Source: Paraburkholderia caribensis
GTDB lineage: Bacteria; Pseudomonadota; Gammaproteobacteria; Burkholderiales; Burkholderiaceae
NCBI RefSeq assembly: GCF_002902945.1
Contig: NZ_CP026102.1
Coordinates: 186,001-250,000, forward strand
DNA length: 64,000 nt
Reading direction: 5' to 3'
Shown: one piece after another, positions 53,291 to 62,745 of the stretch
Layout: each line of letters opens with the position of its first letter
How positions within the stretch are numbered: the first letter of the stretch is position 1
Made by a program: the position numbers and the translations under genes
Notes under the pieces: generated by a model
Database searches by the model: none
What the model was told of the DNA's origin: nothing
The model's input: only the letters and a program-made list of their open reading frames with translations

Positions 53291-54898
53291 CTATTGCTTT
53301 TTCACGTGCAGATATGACACGAGATCGTTGATCGGGCCGACCTCGAGTCCCGACACGCCTGGACGCATCGCCACCTGCGAGACCTGCTGGAACATGATGA
53401 CGAACGGCGACTTCGCGAGCATTTCCTTCTGCATCGCTTGATAGAGCTGTGCGCGTTTGCCCGGCGACGATTCGGCGAGTGCCGCGTTGGTTTCTTTCGT
53501 CAGATCGGGAATGTCCCACGAATTACGCCACGCAAGCATCTTGTACGAAGACTTGTCGGAGTTATCGGGATTCCACGCGTAGCCTTGCGCATTGCTGTGC
53601 GGATCGATGTAGTCCGCCGACCATTCGCCGATATAGATATCGTGCTGGCGCGCACGGTACTTCGCGAGCGTCTGCTTGTTGTCGCCCGGAATGATCTCGA
53701 CCTTGATGCCGCCTTGCGCGAGATTGGCCTGCACGGCCTGCGCAATTTCGTTGTACGGATACGCGCTGCGTACGTCCATGGTCACGTTGAAGCCATTCGG
53801 CAAGCCGGCTTTCGCAAGCAACGCCTTTGCTTTGGCCACGTCCTGATGATACGGGTTGCTGTTCAGCGCACCGAGAAAGCCTTCCGGCAGGAACGTCTGA
53901 TGAACCTTGAAGGTGTTCTTCGTCACGTTCTTCTGGATGCCGTCGTAGTCGATCAGCCATTTCATGGCTTCCTGCACTTCCGGCTTTGCGAGATTCGGGT
54001 TCTTCACGTTCAGGCCGAGGTAGAGCAGCGTGGCCTGCGGCACGGACGTCACCGTCACCTTGTTGCCCTTGGTGAGCGTGGCGAGATCGTCGGGGCTGAG
54101 ATTGCGCGCGACATCCGCGTCGCCGTTTTCGAGCAGCAGGCGCTGACTCGACGCTTCCGGCACATGGCGCATCACGATGCGCTTCATTGCCAGCGGCATG
54201 CGGTAGCCGTCGTACTTTTGCAGGATGATGCTGTCGTTTGCCGTCCATTTGACGAGCTTGTATGCACCGGACCCGGCTTCGTTCGTGCGCAGCCATTCGT
54301 TGCCGAAATCATTGCCCTTCTGGTGCGACAGCAGCAGCTTCTTGTCGAGCACAGATGCGGGCCACGCGCCAAGCACGTTGAGCACGAAGGTGGGCGCGTA
54401 CTTCTGGTCAGTCGTAATGCTGACGGTCGAATCGTCGATCTTCTTGACGTTTTGCAGCGCGTTGTCCTTCGTCAGGCCGATGCCTTGCAGCACGGCAGCC
54501 GCACCCTTGTCGAGCAGCACGCAGCGCTGGATCGACCATGCGACGTCGTCGGCTGTGAGCGGGTTGCCTGAATGGAACTTGAGATCCGGGCGAATCTTGA
54601 ACGTGAACGTCAGTCCGTCCGGGCTGACCGTCCACGACTGCGCGACGTCGCCGTTGAATTTCGAGGGGTCTTTCAGATCGACGCGCACGAGTCGATCGTA
54701 CGTGTTGGCGACATATTCCTCGGGCACCAGCTCGTACACTTCGCCCGGGTCGAGCGTCGAGAATTCGTCGAGCGTGGTGGCGATCACCAGCATGTCTTTC
54801 GGGGTGGCCGCCAATGCGGTGCTTGTTGTCGTCATCGTAAGCGTCAGGGCCGAGACAACGGCCACTGCCGCTAGCGCATTGCGCAGAACCAGATTCAT
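53291..54898 (-). CDS. ddpA: Periplasmic dipeptide-binding protein DdpA
   Basis: A 535-residue solute-binding protein of family 5 (SBP_bac_5). A Sec signal peptide (MNLVLRNALAAVAVVSALTL, cut near ALAA) is followed by the two-lobe domain with DGLTFTFKIRPDLKFHSGNP, LTADDVAWSIQR and YIGEWSADYIDPHSNAQGY. GGAG is six bases before ATG 54898; the longer frame to 55033 is noise. It delivers D-Ala-D-Ala or another dipeptide to DdpBC. Confidence 0.93.
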   Translation of the reverse strand: MNLVLRNALAAVAVVSALTLTMTTTSTALAATPKDMLVIATTLDEFSTLDPGEVYELVPEEYVANTYDRLVRVDLKDPSKFNGDVAQSWTVSPDGLTFTFKIRPDLKFHSGNPLTADDVAWSIQRCVLLDKGAAAVLQGIGLTKDNALQNVKKIDDSTVSITTDQKYAPTFVLNVLGAWPASVLDKKLLLSHQKGNDFGNEWLRTNEAGSGAYKLVKWTANDSIILQKYDGYRMPLAMKRIVMRHVPEASSQRLLLENGDADVARNLSPDDLATLTKGNKVTVTSVPQATLLYLGLNVKNPNLAKPEVQEAMKWLIDYDGIQKNVTKNTFKVHQTFLPEGFLGALNSNPYHQDVAKAKALLAKAGLPNGFNVTMDVRSAYPYNEIAQAVQANLAQGGIKVEIIPGDNKQTLAKYRARQHDIYIGEWSADYIDPHSNAQGYAWNPDNSDKSSYKMLAWRNSWDIPDLTKETNAALAESSPGKRAQLYQAMQKEMLAKSPFVIMFQQVSQVAMRPGVSGLEVGPINDLVSYLHVKKQ

Positions 54899-54951
54899 AC
54901 TCGCTCCGTATCGAGAGGGAACATGCGTGGGAAGGCTGAAAAAAGCGTGGA

Positions 54952-55518
54952 TTACATCAGTTTCAACGGGCCGCTTTCGCTGTTGTCGATAATGGGCAGC
55001 GCGCGCGAACCGGGTATTTCGTAGTGCCACCACTCGCTGGCAATATGCGTGAAGCCGGCCGCGTGCATGATGCCGAGCAGCAGCAGGCGGTTGCGCTGCA
55101 CATGCTGCGGCAGTCCGTTGTGAAAATGCTCGGATTCCTTGACCATTGCGTCGAAGCCCGTGCCCATATCGAGCGCTTCGCCGTGGCTGTCGATCAAGGT
55201 CAGATCGAGCGCCGTGCCGCGGCTATGATTCGAGCCGCGCCCGAGCTCCGCGATATAGGTCGGGTCGGGCAAGAAGTCCCACAGGACCTGTTGCGCTTGC
55301 GGCGGGCGGTACGCATCGAAGATACGCAGCTTCATGCCGATGCTGGCCGCGAGTTCGACCGCCTTGCGCAAGCCGGCTTCGGCGGGCGCGAGCAACAGGC
55401 AGTGCGCTTCCTTGTAGATCGGCTTGCCGGTGAAGTTATCGGCGGTGGCGTAGGCGAGGTCGAGTTCGACGCCATGCGTTTCGGGCGTGATGTGAATCAG
55501 TTGTGGGGTATCGGTCAT
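54952..55518 (-). CDS. ddpX: D-alanyl-D-alanine dipeptidase (DdpX/VanX)
   Basis: A 188-residue zinc dipeptidase of family M15D, which splits D-Ala-D-Ala. Zinc ligands H98 and D105 (SNHSRGTALDLT) and H165, catalytic E162 (SEWWHYE), and the transition-state arginine R71 (FDAYRPPQ) are all present; R71 even has the VanX number. No signal peptide, so it acts in the cytoplasm after uptake. It sits between rpiR (5 bases) and ddpA, the same order as E. coli ddpXABCDF. A cell-wall recycling or carbon-scavenging role is more likely than vancomycin resistance (inference). Confidence 0.94.
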   Translation of the reverse strand: MTDTPQLIHITPETHGVELDLAYATADNFTGKPIYKEAHCLLLAPAEAGLRKAVELAASIGMKLRIFDAYRPPQAQQVLWDFLPDPTYIAELGRGSNHSRGTALDLTLIDSHGEALDMGTGFDAMVKESEHFHNGLPQHVQRNRLLLLGIMHAAGFTHIASEWWHYEIPGSRALPIIDNSESGPLKLM

Positions 55519-55523
55519 GAGAA

Positions 55524-56417
55524 TCAGAGGTCGAATTGATCGAGTTCGCGCTGCAACTCGCGGTTGCGCGCAACCCGTTGATCGATAGCCGGACCCAGTC
55601 GTTCGACAATCGACGTCAATAACAGATTGAATAGGCACGTAAGCGGCGCAAGCGAATCCCAGAACTGGCCAACGTCCGTCTTCACCTGAATCAGGTCGCA
55701 GGGAAACTCGCGCGCCCACGGGCAATAGAGATCGGTGACGAGTGCAAACGGCAATTCGCGCCGCGTCGCCGCTTCGCAATAGCGTCGCGCGATGCGCGAA
55801 TAGGCGCGCGTGTCGGTGACGATCAGATATGGCGACGCGAACTCCGAATTGAGCGAATCGACATATGAGCCGGACATGCCGTCGGAATAGAACACGCGCG
55901 GACGCAGGTACTCCAGGTAGCTGTAGAACGCGTTGGAAATACCGCGCGTCGATTGAATGCCGAGGATGAATACAGCATCCGCCTCGGCAATGCGCTGCGC
56001 GATGCGGGCGAAAATCTCGCCTTGCGCCAGTTGATACACGTAGCGGATGGCGTCGAGTTCGAGATCGAGCGAGCGCGCGGAGGGATCGCCCGCGTCGCCT
56101 GCAGCGTTGCCGTTCGCGCCGTTGTCGTTAATGTCGTCGCGCTCGCTGCGGTAAGCGTCGAGCCGGTCGGTGATGAACCACGGGCGCGATTGCGCGCCGC
56201 GCAACTCGCGCTTCAGGTCGTCGAGATTGCGATAGCCGACGCTGCGCAGAAATCGCCCCACCGAGATCCCGCTCGTGCCCGTCTGCTGCGCAATCTGGTC
56301 CGCCGTTTCGAGGCCGAGGCGTTCGAGGTTCGCCAGCATGTAGCTGGCGATGCGCTTGGCCGTGGGCGTAAGCGTCGCGAAGCTTGCTTCGACTGTGTGG
56401 GCGAATGCGGTGGACAT
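55524..56417 (-). CDS. RpiR family transcriptional regulator
   Basis: A 297-residue regulator: N-terminal RpiR helix-turn-helix (TPTAKRIASYMLANLERLGL, SGISVGRFLRSVGYRNLDDL) and C-terminal SIS domain (EADAVFILGIQSTRGISNAF, LIVTDTRAYSRIARRYCEAA). SIS domains bind phosphosugars or amino-sugar derivatives, which fits cell-wall turnover. It is the first gene of the ddp operon, so it likely controls the dipeptide genes. An insertion of about 25 residues rich in Asn/Gly/Asp (DDINDNGANGNAAGDAGDPS) lies between the two domains. Confidence 0.92.
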   Translation of the reverse strand: MSTAFAHTVEASFATLTPTAKRIASYMLANLERLGLETADQIAQQTGTSGISVGRFLRSVGYRNLDDLKRELRGAQSRPWFITDRLDAYRSERDDINDNGANGNAAGDAGDPSARSLDLELDAIRYVYQLAQGEIFARIAQRIAEADAVFILGIQSTRGISNAFYSYLEYLRPRVFYSDGMSGSYVDSLNSEFASPYLIVTDTRAYSRIARRYCEAATRRELPFALVTDLYCPWAREFPCDLIQVKTDVGQFWDSLAPLTCLFNLLLTSIVERLGPAIDQRVARNRELQRELDQFDL

Positions 56418-56864
56418 CGAGTGTCGTTCGGCGTTTTCTTGGTTAGTTATCTGTCATGGTCCGGCAATCTGGTATGTATATGACAAGGACAATAAAGCGA
56501 GCGCTAACTTAAAATTTTTATCGGATCTCGCAAGCTCATAGCACTTTGACCCGGAGCGCATGGAATGTCCCTCATCCGTCATCGCTTCCGGCAGCCCATC
56601 TTGCACGCGCCGCATGTCGTGCAATTCAAGGTCTGCCCCTTCACTGCCTGCTTGTTCGAATGGCGCTAAGATCGCTTCCGCAGCAACCGGTCCGTGCTTT
56701 CCGGGCACCGCGCGGGCCGGCATGACGACGGCATGACCGTCCCCGATTTCGCCTCCCGAGACAGCGGTTGCCTATCTGCCATGGCGACCGCAGTCGCTGG
56801 AAATCCCACAGTACGATCCGGTGGCGCGTCCCCGGAGCTTCCCATCAGTGTTGGAGGGCTAGAC
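56418..56864. other. Divergent promoter region, rpiR-katA
   Basis: 447 bases between the rpiR and catalase starts. An A/T-rich segment near 56500-56525 (TTAAAATTTTTATC) is the best promoter-like patch. The katA frame is open back to 56694 but the conserved catalase N-terminus begins at 56865. No other gene seen. Confidence 0.55.
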
Positions 56865-58328
56865 GTGAACAAACTGACGACCGCTTTTGGCGCACCCGTT
56901 GTAGACAATCAGAATATCCAGACAGCAGGGCCGCGCGGCCCGGCATTGCTGCAGGACGTATGGTTCCTCGAGAAGCTCGCGCACTTCGACCGCGAAGTGA
57001 TTCCCGAGCGCCGCATGCATGCGAAGGGCTCGGGCGCGTTCGGCACGTTCACGGTCACGCACGACATCTCGAAGTACACGCGCGCCAAAATCTTTTCGCA
57101 GATCGGCAAGAAGACGGAACTGTTCGCGCGCTTCTCGACGGTAGCGGGCGAGCGTGGCGCAGCCGATGCCGAGCGCGATATCCGCGGCTTCGCCGTGAAG
57201 TTCTATACGGACGAAGGTAACTGGGATCTCGTCGGCAACAACACGCCCGTGTTCTTCCTGCGCGATCCGCTGAAATTTCCGGACCTGAACCACGCGATCA
57301 AACGCGACCCCCGCTCGGGCCTGCGCAGCGCCGAAAGCAATTGGGACTTCTGGACGCAACTGCCCGAAGCGCTGCACCAGGTCACGATCGTGATGAGCGA
57401 TCGCGGCATTCCGAAGTCGTTCCGTCATATGCATGGGTTCGGCAGCCATACGTTCAGCTTCATCAACGCCGACAAGGAACGCTTCTGGGTGAAGTTCCAT
57501 CTGCACACGCAGCAGGGCATCCAGAACCTGTCGGATGCCGAAGCCACGGCGCTGGTCGGCGCAGACCGCGAAAGCTCGCATCGCGACCTGTACGAATCGA
57601 TCGAACGCAACGAATTCCCGAAGTGGACGATGTACGTGCAGGTGATGCCCGAAGCGGATGCTTCGAAGACCTCGTACAACCCGTTCGATCTGACCAAGAT
57701 CTGGCCGAAGAAGGATTACCCGCTGATCGAAGTGGGCGTGATGGAATTGAACCGCAACGCAGACAATCATTTCGCCGATGTCGAGCAGTCCGCGTTCAAT
57801 CCCGCCAACGTGGTGCCGGGCATCAGCTTCTCGCCGGACAAGATGCTGCAAGGCCGCCTGTTTTCATACGGCGACGCGCAACGCTATCGCCTGGGCGTGA
57901 ATCACAGTCTGATTCCCGTGAACGCGCCGAGGTGCCCCGTGCACAGCTATCACCGCGACGGCTCGATGCGGGTCGACGGCAACATGGGCGGCGCGACGCC
58001 GTACAACCCGAATACGCGCGGCGAATGGCTCGATCAGCCGGATTTCAGCGAGCCGCCGCTGTCGATCGAAGGCGCCGCCGATCACTGGAACCATCGCACC
58101 GACGACGACTACTTCTCGCAGCCGGGCAATCTGTTCCGTCTGATGTCGCCGGAGCAGCAGCAGGCGCTGTTCGACAACACGGCGCGTGCGTTGGCGGGCG
58201 TGTCGGAGCCGATCCGGAAGCTGCACATCGAGCACTGCACGAAGGCCGATCCCGCGTATGGGCAAGGCGTGGCGGCTGCGCTCGAATCGGCGGGCACAGC
58301 GGGTGCGACGCCCAATCGCGCGCTGTGA
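56865..58328 (+). CDS. katA: Catalase, small-subunit clade 3 (KatA type)
   Basis: A 487-residue monofunctional haem catalase that dismutates H2O2. Catalytic H52 (RRMHAKGSGAFG), N125 (GNNTPVFF) and the proximal haem Tyr335 (RLFSYGDAQRYRLG) are in the positions of the Proteus enzyme shifted by two. RFSTVAGERGAADAERDIRG binds haem propionates and NADPH-binding residues are present. GTG start at 56865 with GGAGGG at 56853-56858; upstream in-frame ATGs lack conservation. A terminator follows. A LysR gene converges, but it is not OxyR. Confidence 0.96.
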   Translation: MNKLTTAFGAPVVDNQNIQTAGPRGPALLQDVWFLEKLAHFDREVIPERRMHAKGSGAFGTFTVTHDISKYTRAKIFSQIGKKTELFARFSTVAGERGAADAERDIRGFAVKFYTDEGNWDLVGNNTPVFFLRDPLKFPDLNHAIKRDPRSGLRSAESNWDFWTQLPEALHQVTIVMSDRGIPKSFRHMHGFGSHTFSFINADKERFWVKFHLHTQQGIQNLSDAEATALVGADRESSHRDLYESIERNEFPKWTMYVQVMPEADASKTSYNPFDLTKIWPKKDYPLIEVGVMELNRNADNHFADVEQSAFNPANVVPGISFSPDKMLQGRLFSYGDAQRYRLGVNHSLIPVNAPRCPVHSYHRDGSMRVDGNMGGATPYNPNTRGEWLDQPDFSEPPLSIEGAADHWNHRTDDDYFSQPGNLFRLMSPEQQQALFDNTARALAGVSEPIRKLHIEHCTKADPAYGQGVAAALESAGTAGATPNRAL

Positions 58329-58378
58329 GATGCGTTTTGCGTAGCGTTTGACGGCTGTTGCCGGTCGCGCTGAAGCTG

Positions 58379-58410
58379 CCCCGAAGGTCGAAAGGCCTTC
58401 GGGGTTTTTA
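58379..58410 (+). terminator. Rho-independent terminator after katA
   Basis: CCCCGAAGG (58379-58387) pairs with CCTTCGGGG (58396-58404), followed by TTTTTATTT. Its T tract overlaps the stop codon of the convergent LysR gene at 58408. Confidence 0.9.
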
Positions 58411-59352
58411 TTTCGACTGCGCGAGAGAATCCGGCGCGGAGGCGTCTTGCGACGATGATTTCCAGTCGATCGCGCATTGATCGACGAACCACGCGATGCG
58501 CGACTGACAGAACTCGAGATAGGTCCGCACGATCGCGGAAGGATGCCGATGCGACGGATACAGCAGATTGACCTGCTGATCCGGCAGCGGGTACGCGGGC
58601 AGCAGCGGGACGAGCCGCCCTTGCCGGATCGAGTCGGCGGCGAGAAAGGGCGGAATCTCGGTGACGAACTCGCCGTTCAGCGCGCGATGACGAAGCTGTG
58701 CGTAGTCGTTGGTGGTCAGCACGATATGCGGTTCGACCGTCGTCTTGCCTAGCTGCCATGTGTTGGCGTCATTGGGCGCGCGGTTCCAGAGCGCGCAGGG
58801 CAGGCGGCTGAGCGCCGCCGGTTCGCGCGGCATGCCGAAGCGCTCGATCAGTTGCGGACTTGCAACCAGCACATGACGATACGACAGCATGCGCCGCGCA
58901 ACCATCGCTTCATGCGCAATCGCGCCGACGCGCAAGGCCACGTCGATGCCTTCCTCGATCAGGTCGACGCGCCGCTCGGTCGTGTACACATGCAGCCGGA
59001 TGTCAGGGTAGCGGCGCTGAAAGTCGTGAAGCAGATCCCACCAGATGTCGAACGCGGGCGGCAGCGAAATGCGCAGCCGGCCTTTGAGCATGGCCTGGTC
59101 GGAGACGACGGCTTCCTCGCCGTCTTTGAGAATTTCGACGCCGAGACTTGCGTGCTGGTAGAGCCGGGCGCCCGCATCGGTGAGCCGGGTGCCGCGCGCC
59201 GATCGCTCCAGCAACTGCACGTTCAGCTCTTTTTCCAGCGCGCGAATGCGCCGGCTGATGGTGGCGAGCGGCACGCCCATCCGGCTGGCCGCGTTCATGA
59301 GACTGCCAGTCTGGACGACGCTGACAAAGATGCGGACGTCGTTGAGGTCCAC
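58408..59352 (-). CDS. LysR family transcriptional regulator
   Basis: A 314-residue LysR regulator. The N-terminus MDLNDVRIFVSVVQTGSLMN, followed by AASRMGVPLATISRRIRALE, is the winged helix; the effector domain runs from about 90. It resembles the DsdC-unrelated CrgA/AaeR-like group (single gene, no divergent partner). Neighbours are catalase (convergent) and the methionine sulfoxide reductase gene (same strand, upstream); it may control either or neither. Confidence 0.9.
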   Translation of the reverse strand: MDLNDVRIFVSVVQTGSLMNAASRMGVPLATISRRIRALEKELNVQLLERSARGTRLTDAGARLYQHASLGVEILKDGEEAVVSDQAMLKGRLRISLPPAFDIWWDLLHDFQRRYPDIRLHVYTTERRVDLIEEGIDVALRVGAIAHEAMVARRMLSYRHVLVASPQLIERFGMPREPAALSRLPCALWNRAPNDANTWQLGKTTVEPHIVLTTNDYAQLRHRALNGEFVTEIPPFLAADSIRQGRLVPLLPAYPLPDQQVNLLYPSHRHPSAIVRTYLEFCQSRIAWFVDQCAIDWKSSSQDASAPDSLAQSK

Positions 59353-59442
59353 CGCGTTTCACCCGAAGAGACGATGTGACCGCGATCTTAGTTCAAACGC
59401 CTGGTACTGGGGAAGAGGCGGAACCGCCAGGTGACCGGATTT

Positions 59443-59931
59443 TCAGTGCAGCGATGCGACGAAAATCCGCGCGACTTCTTCCAGCCCGCGGCGGTCTTCG
59501 TCGTCGAAGCGGGCCAGCACCGGACTGTCGATATCGAGCACGCCGACCAGTTCGCCACTCGCCTTTTGCAGCGGAATCACGATCTCCGAGCGCGACGCCG
59601 AATCGCACGCGATATGCCCCGGAAACGCATCGACATCCGGCACGACCTGGGTCTCGCGCGTTTCGGCTGCGCGGCCGCATACGCCGCGGCCCATCGGAAT
59701 GCGCACGCAGGCTGGCTTGCCCTGAAACGGGCCGACGACCAGCTCGCCGTCGAGTGCGAAATAAAAACCCGCCCAGTTGAGCTCCGGCAAGCTGTGAAAG
59801 ATCAGGGCCGACAGATTGGCCGCATTGGCGATCTGATTCGATTCGCCTTCGAGCAGCGACCGCGCCTGCGACGCCAGTTCCCGATAGAACTCGGCCTTGG
59901 GCAGCGCGGTATTGATGGTGGCGTCGAACAT
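59443..59931 (-). CDS. Free methionine-(R)-sulfoxide reductase (GAF domain)
   Basis: A 162-residue single GAF domain of the fRMsr (YebR) type, which reduces free methionine-R-sulfoxide in the cytoplasm. The three redox cysteines are C75 (PACVRIPMG), C85 (GVCGRAAET) and C109 (HIACDSASRSE), with family motifs NWAGFYF and VGVLDIDSP. Length is standard. It is divergent from the Ntn hydrolase gene, with 186 bases between, and near katA, consistent with oxidative-stress repair. Confidence 0.94.
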   Translation of the reverse strand: MFDATINTALPKAEFYRELASQARSLLEGESNQIANAANLSALIFHSLPELNWAGFYFALDGELVVGPFQGKPACVRIPMGRGVCGRAAETRETQVVPDVDAFPGHIACDSASRSEIVIPLQKASGELVGVLDIDSPVLARFDDEDRRGLEEVARIFVASLH

Positions 59932-60117
59932 CGGTTGCTCTCGTGTTGGTTTCAGGAAAGCATGATTTTCGCATCAATGCGCGAAACGCGACGGCGGCCT
60001 GCTTTCATGCATGCGCTTTCATCGATCGCGGTACAGAATACGGTTGCCGGATCTTTGAAAGTCATCGCAGTCGTATTGGCAACATGAGCGGCCCGGCGCG
60101 GGCCAAAAGGACAGCTG

Positions 60118-61209
60118 ATGCGTACACCGCTTGCGAAGTTCTCCGTGGCGCTGGGAGCCATTGCCGCGCTCTTCATCGCGCTGACGGCCGATGCGTGCAC
60201 CCGCGCGCTCTATGTCGGCGACGGCAATCTCGTCATCACCGGCCGGTCGATGGACTGGTCCGAAGACATGATGTCGAACCTGTGGGTGTTTCCTGCGGGC
60301 ATCGAGCGCGATGGGCGCGCCGGGCCCCGCTCGCCGCACTGGAAAGCGAAGTATGGCAGCGTGATCGTGTCGGGCTATGAGATCGGCAGCGTCGACGGAA
60401 TGAACGAACGCGGACTGGTGGCGAACGCGCTCTATCTGGCGGAGACGGATTACGGCAAGCCCGACCCCGCGCGGGCGCCGATGTCGATCAGCCTGTGGGC
60501 GCAATATGCGCTCGACAACTTCGCCAGCGTCGCCGAGGCCGTCGACGTGTTCGGCAAGGAGCCGTTTCAGATCATTGCGCCGCCGCTGCCGAACGGCAAG
60601 CCGCTCACCATTCACCTGTCGCTCTCCGATGCGAGTGGCGACTCCGCGATACTCGAGTATCTGGACGGCAAGCTGGTCATCCATCACGGCAAGTCGTACA
60701 GGATCATGACGAACTCGCCCATCTACAGCGAGCAGCTTGCGCTGGACACGTACTGGCGCGGCGTCGGGGGCCTGACGTTCCTGCCCGGCACGAACCGCGC
60801 GGCCGACCGTTTCGTGCGCGCGTCGTTTCTGCTCGATGCGATTCCGAAGCAGCTCGATCCGAACTACATCGCCGGCGTGCCGAACCGTTCGTATGCGTAT
60901 CAGGCCGTCGCGAGCGTGATGAGCGTGATGCGTTCCGTCAGCGTGCCGCTCGGCATCAGCACGCCGGATCAGCCGAATCTGTCGTCGACGATCTGGCGCA
61001 CGGTCGCCGATCAGAAGAACCTCGTTTACTACTTCGATTCGTCGACGCGTCCCGATACGTTCTGGATCGATCTGCACAAGCTTAACCTGAAACCGGGCGC
61101 GCCCGTGCTCAAGCTCACCATTGACAAAGGCCAGGTCTATTCGGGCGAAGTTTCGGGGCGATTCGTGCCGACACCGTCGTTCAACTTCATGCCTGCGATG
61201 GGGTCGTGA
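60118..61209 (+). CDS. Choloylglycine hydrolase-family Ntn hydrolase, exported
   Basis: A 363-residue protein with a signal peptide (MRTPLAKFSVALGAIAALFI to ADA) cut directly before Cys27 (CTRALYVG). In this family (bile-salt hydrolase, penicillin V acylase, N-acyl-homoserine lactone acylase) the N-terminal Cys is the nucleophile. GRSMDWSEDM supplies the Arg and Asp, and Asn residues near TNSPIYSEQ complete the site. Bacterial periplasmic members often cleave penicillin V or AHLs rather than bile salts; the true substrate is unknown. It is convergent with the nitroreductase gene. Confidence 0.9.
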   Translation: MRTPLAKFSVALGAIAALFIALTADACTRALYVGDGNLVITGRSMDWSEDMMSNLWVFPAGIERDGRAGPRSPHWKAKYGSVIVSGYEIGSVDGMNERGLVANALYLAETDYGKPDPARAPMSISLWAQYALDNFASVAEAVDVFGKEPFQIIAPPLPNGKPLTIHLSLSDASGDSAILEYLDGKLVIHHGKSYRIMTNSPIYSEQLALDTYWRGVGGLTFLPGTNRAADRFVRASFLLDAIPKQLDPNYIAGVPNRSYAYQAVASVMSVMRSVSVPLGISTPDQPNLSSTIWRTVADQKNLVYYFDSSTRPDTFWIDLHKLNLKPGAPVLKLTIDKGQVYSGEVSGRFVPTPSFNFMPAMGS

Positions 61210-61227
61210 CGGTTTCTACTGTGATAG

Positions 61228-61899
61228 TCAGACGCCGATGAACTGCGCGAATTCGTCCAGCGGCGTGCGCTGCGAGCGCCACTGGTTGATCGCGGCATCC
61301 GTATCTTCGTAGCCGATCGCCATGCCGCTGAACAGCATGCGGTCGGCGGGCAGGTCGAGGAACGCGCCGATCGTCCGCGGATACTGCGCCCAGCATTCCT
61401 GTGGGCAGCTATGCAGCCCTTCTTCGCGCAACAGCAGCATGACTGTCTGCATGAACATGCCGAGATCGGCCCATTGCGGCGGGCCCATGCGCCGGTCGAC
61501 GGTGCAAAACAGGGCGAGCGGCGCATCGAAGAAAGTGAAGTTGCGCGCGAATTGCGCCAGGCGCGCGGGCCGGTTTTCACGCGCCACGCCGATGCTGCGG
61601 TAAAGGTCTTCGCCCACCTGAAAGCGCCGCTCGCGATACGGCGAGTGAAGGCGAGGCGGATAGACGTTGTATTCCATCTCTTCGCCGTCCGGCGCATCGG
61701 CGACGCGTTCGCGCATGATGTGCTTGAGGCGCGCGAGTGCGTCGCCGCCTACCACGTGGATATGCCAGGGCTGCAGATTGCCGCCCGACGGCGAGCGCGC
61801 GGCGGTGGCGAGCACACGGCGGATCGCGTCGGGCGGGACAGGCGTCGAAAGGAACTGGCGAACGGATTTGCGGCTCGTGACGGCTTCACTGACGTTCAC
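61228..61899 (-). CDS. Nitroreductase family protein
   Basis: A 223-residue FMN-dependent NAD(P)H oxidoreductase. RKSVRQFLSTPVPPDAIRRV and ATAARSPSGGNLQPWHIHVV bind FMN and NADH; GLHSCPQECWAQYPRTIG is the second FMN segment. The start is GTG 61899, with AGGAG at 61906-61910; the frame to 61989 is open but lacks a site. Members reduce nitroaromatics, quinones or enones. Its stop is 18 bases from the convergent hydrolase stop. Confidence 0.91.
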   Translation of the reverse strand: MNVSEAVTSRKSVRQFLSTPVPPDAIRRVLATAARSPSGGNLQPWHIHVVGGDALARLKHIMRERVADAPDGEEMEYNVYPPRLHSPYRERRFQVGEDLYRSIGVARENRPARLAQFARNFTFFDAPLALFCTVDRRMGPPQWADLGMFMQTVMLLLREEGLHSCPQECWAQYPRTIGAFLDLPADRMLFSGMAIGYEDTDAAINQWRSQRTPLDEFAQFIGV

Positions 61900-62073
61900 G
61901 CTGTGCTCCTCGAAGGCGTTGCATTTTGCTGGTGCGCGGTGGCGCGGATCGACACAGACCGATGATACAGGCGGCGGACATGCGGCCATTTGCCTGTCGC
62001 GCTAAAGCTTCTGTAAGACTTTGCCGTTAATGCGGGCGAAATCAGAACGACCACATAAAACGGGGAGTCGCGT

Positions 62074-62643
62074 TTGAACACGATGAAGCTGGCCATATCT
62101 TTCGCGGCGGGTGCCGCATTCGCGACGTTAGCCGGGTGTGTGACTAGTGAGCAGCAGATCGCCGCAGCGCCCGCGCGGCCGAGGCCGCAGCCTGCTGTCG
62201 TCGCCGTGCAGGCGCCGCCGCCACCGCCGCCTGCCGTTGTCGTGCGTGCGCCTGCGCCTGCGCAACCTGTCTATGTGTCAGCGCCGAGCGATGTTTATAT
62301 TGCGGGTGTCGTGGATCGCGATGTGGTGTTTGTCGGCGGCAGCACGTATTTGTGGGTGGTGGGCCCGGATGGGAAGCGTCATCGGCATTTCTATGCGCGT
62401 GGCGACCGGCGTGCTGAAGTGTTTCGACGGCGCGAGCATTTGCGTGTGGAGATGGCACGTCGCGGTGGGCATCCGCCTGTGCATGCGGTCGTGCCGCCGC
62501 ATCGCGATGAGCATCGTGCGAGGTCGGGGCCGGCGCGGGTGGCCACGAAGAGCGGGCACGATGCGGCGCCGCATGACCGCAAACATCCGCCGCACGTTGA
62601 TGAGGCGCAGCAGCCGATGCATCGGCAAGGACATGCTGGGTGA
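62074..62643 (+). CDS. Proline-rich lipoprotein with histidine-rich tail
   Basis: A 189-residue protein. The N-terminal signal ends in a lipobox (TLAGC), so it is a lipoprotein. Residues 25-70 are Pro/Ala/Val-rich (including VQAPPPPPPAVVVRAPAPAQ). A central segment (SDVYIAGVVDRDVVFVGGST, YLWVVGPDG) looks folded. The last 90 residues are rich in His, Arg and Pro. TTG start with GGGGAG (62062-62067) well spaced; ATG 62083 is an alternative. I do not recognise a function; the tail could bind metal. The gene abuts the G/T-rich edge of palindromic element 2. Confidence 0.72.
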   Translation: MNTMKLAISFAAGAAFATLAGCVTSEQQIAAAPARPRPQPAVVAVQAPPPPPPAVVVRAPAPAQPVYVSAPSDVYIAGVVDRDVVFVGGSTYLWVVGPDGKRHRHFYARGDRRAEVFRRREHLRVEMARRGGHPPVHAVVPPHRDEHRARSGPARVATKSGHDAAPHDRKHPPHVDEAQQPMHRQGHAG

Positions 62644-62745
62644 GGGGCGAGGATGGTTTGGTTTTTTGCGGTTTGAGGCTTTGCGCTGGCATCCGCGAAT
62701 TGCTTTTGCTTTCGCGGGCATCCGCGATGCGTTATCTAGCTTCAA

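Noticed and set aside
62278..62745. 155-codon frame antisense to the proline-rich lipoprotein
   Set aside because: Product is His/Arg/Met-rich shadow sequence. The plus strand has a lipoprotein signal and ribosome site.
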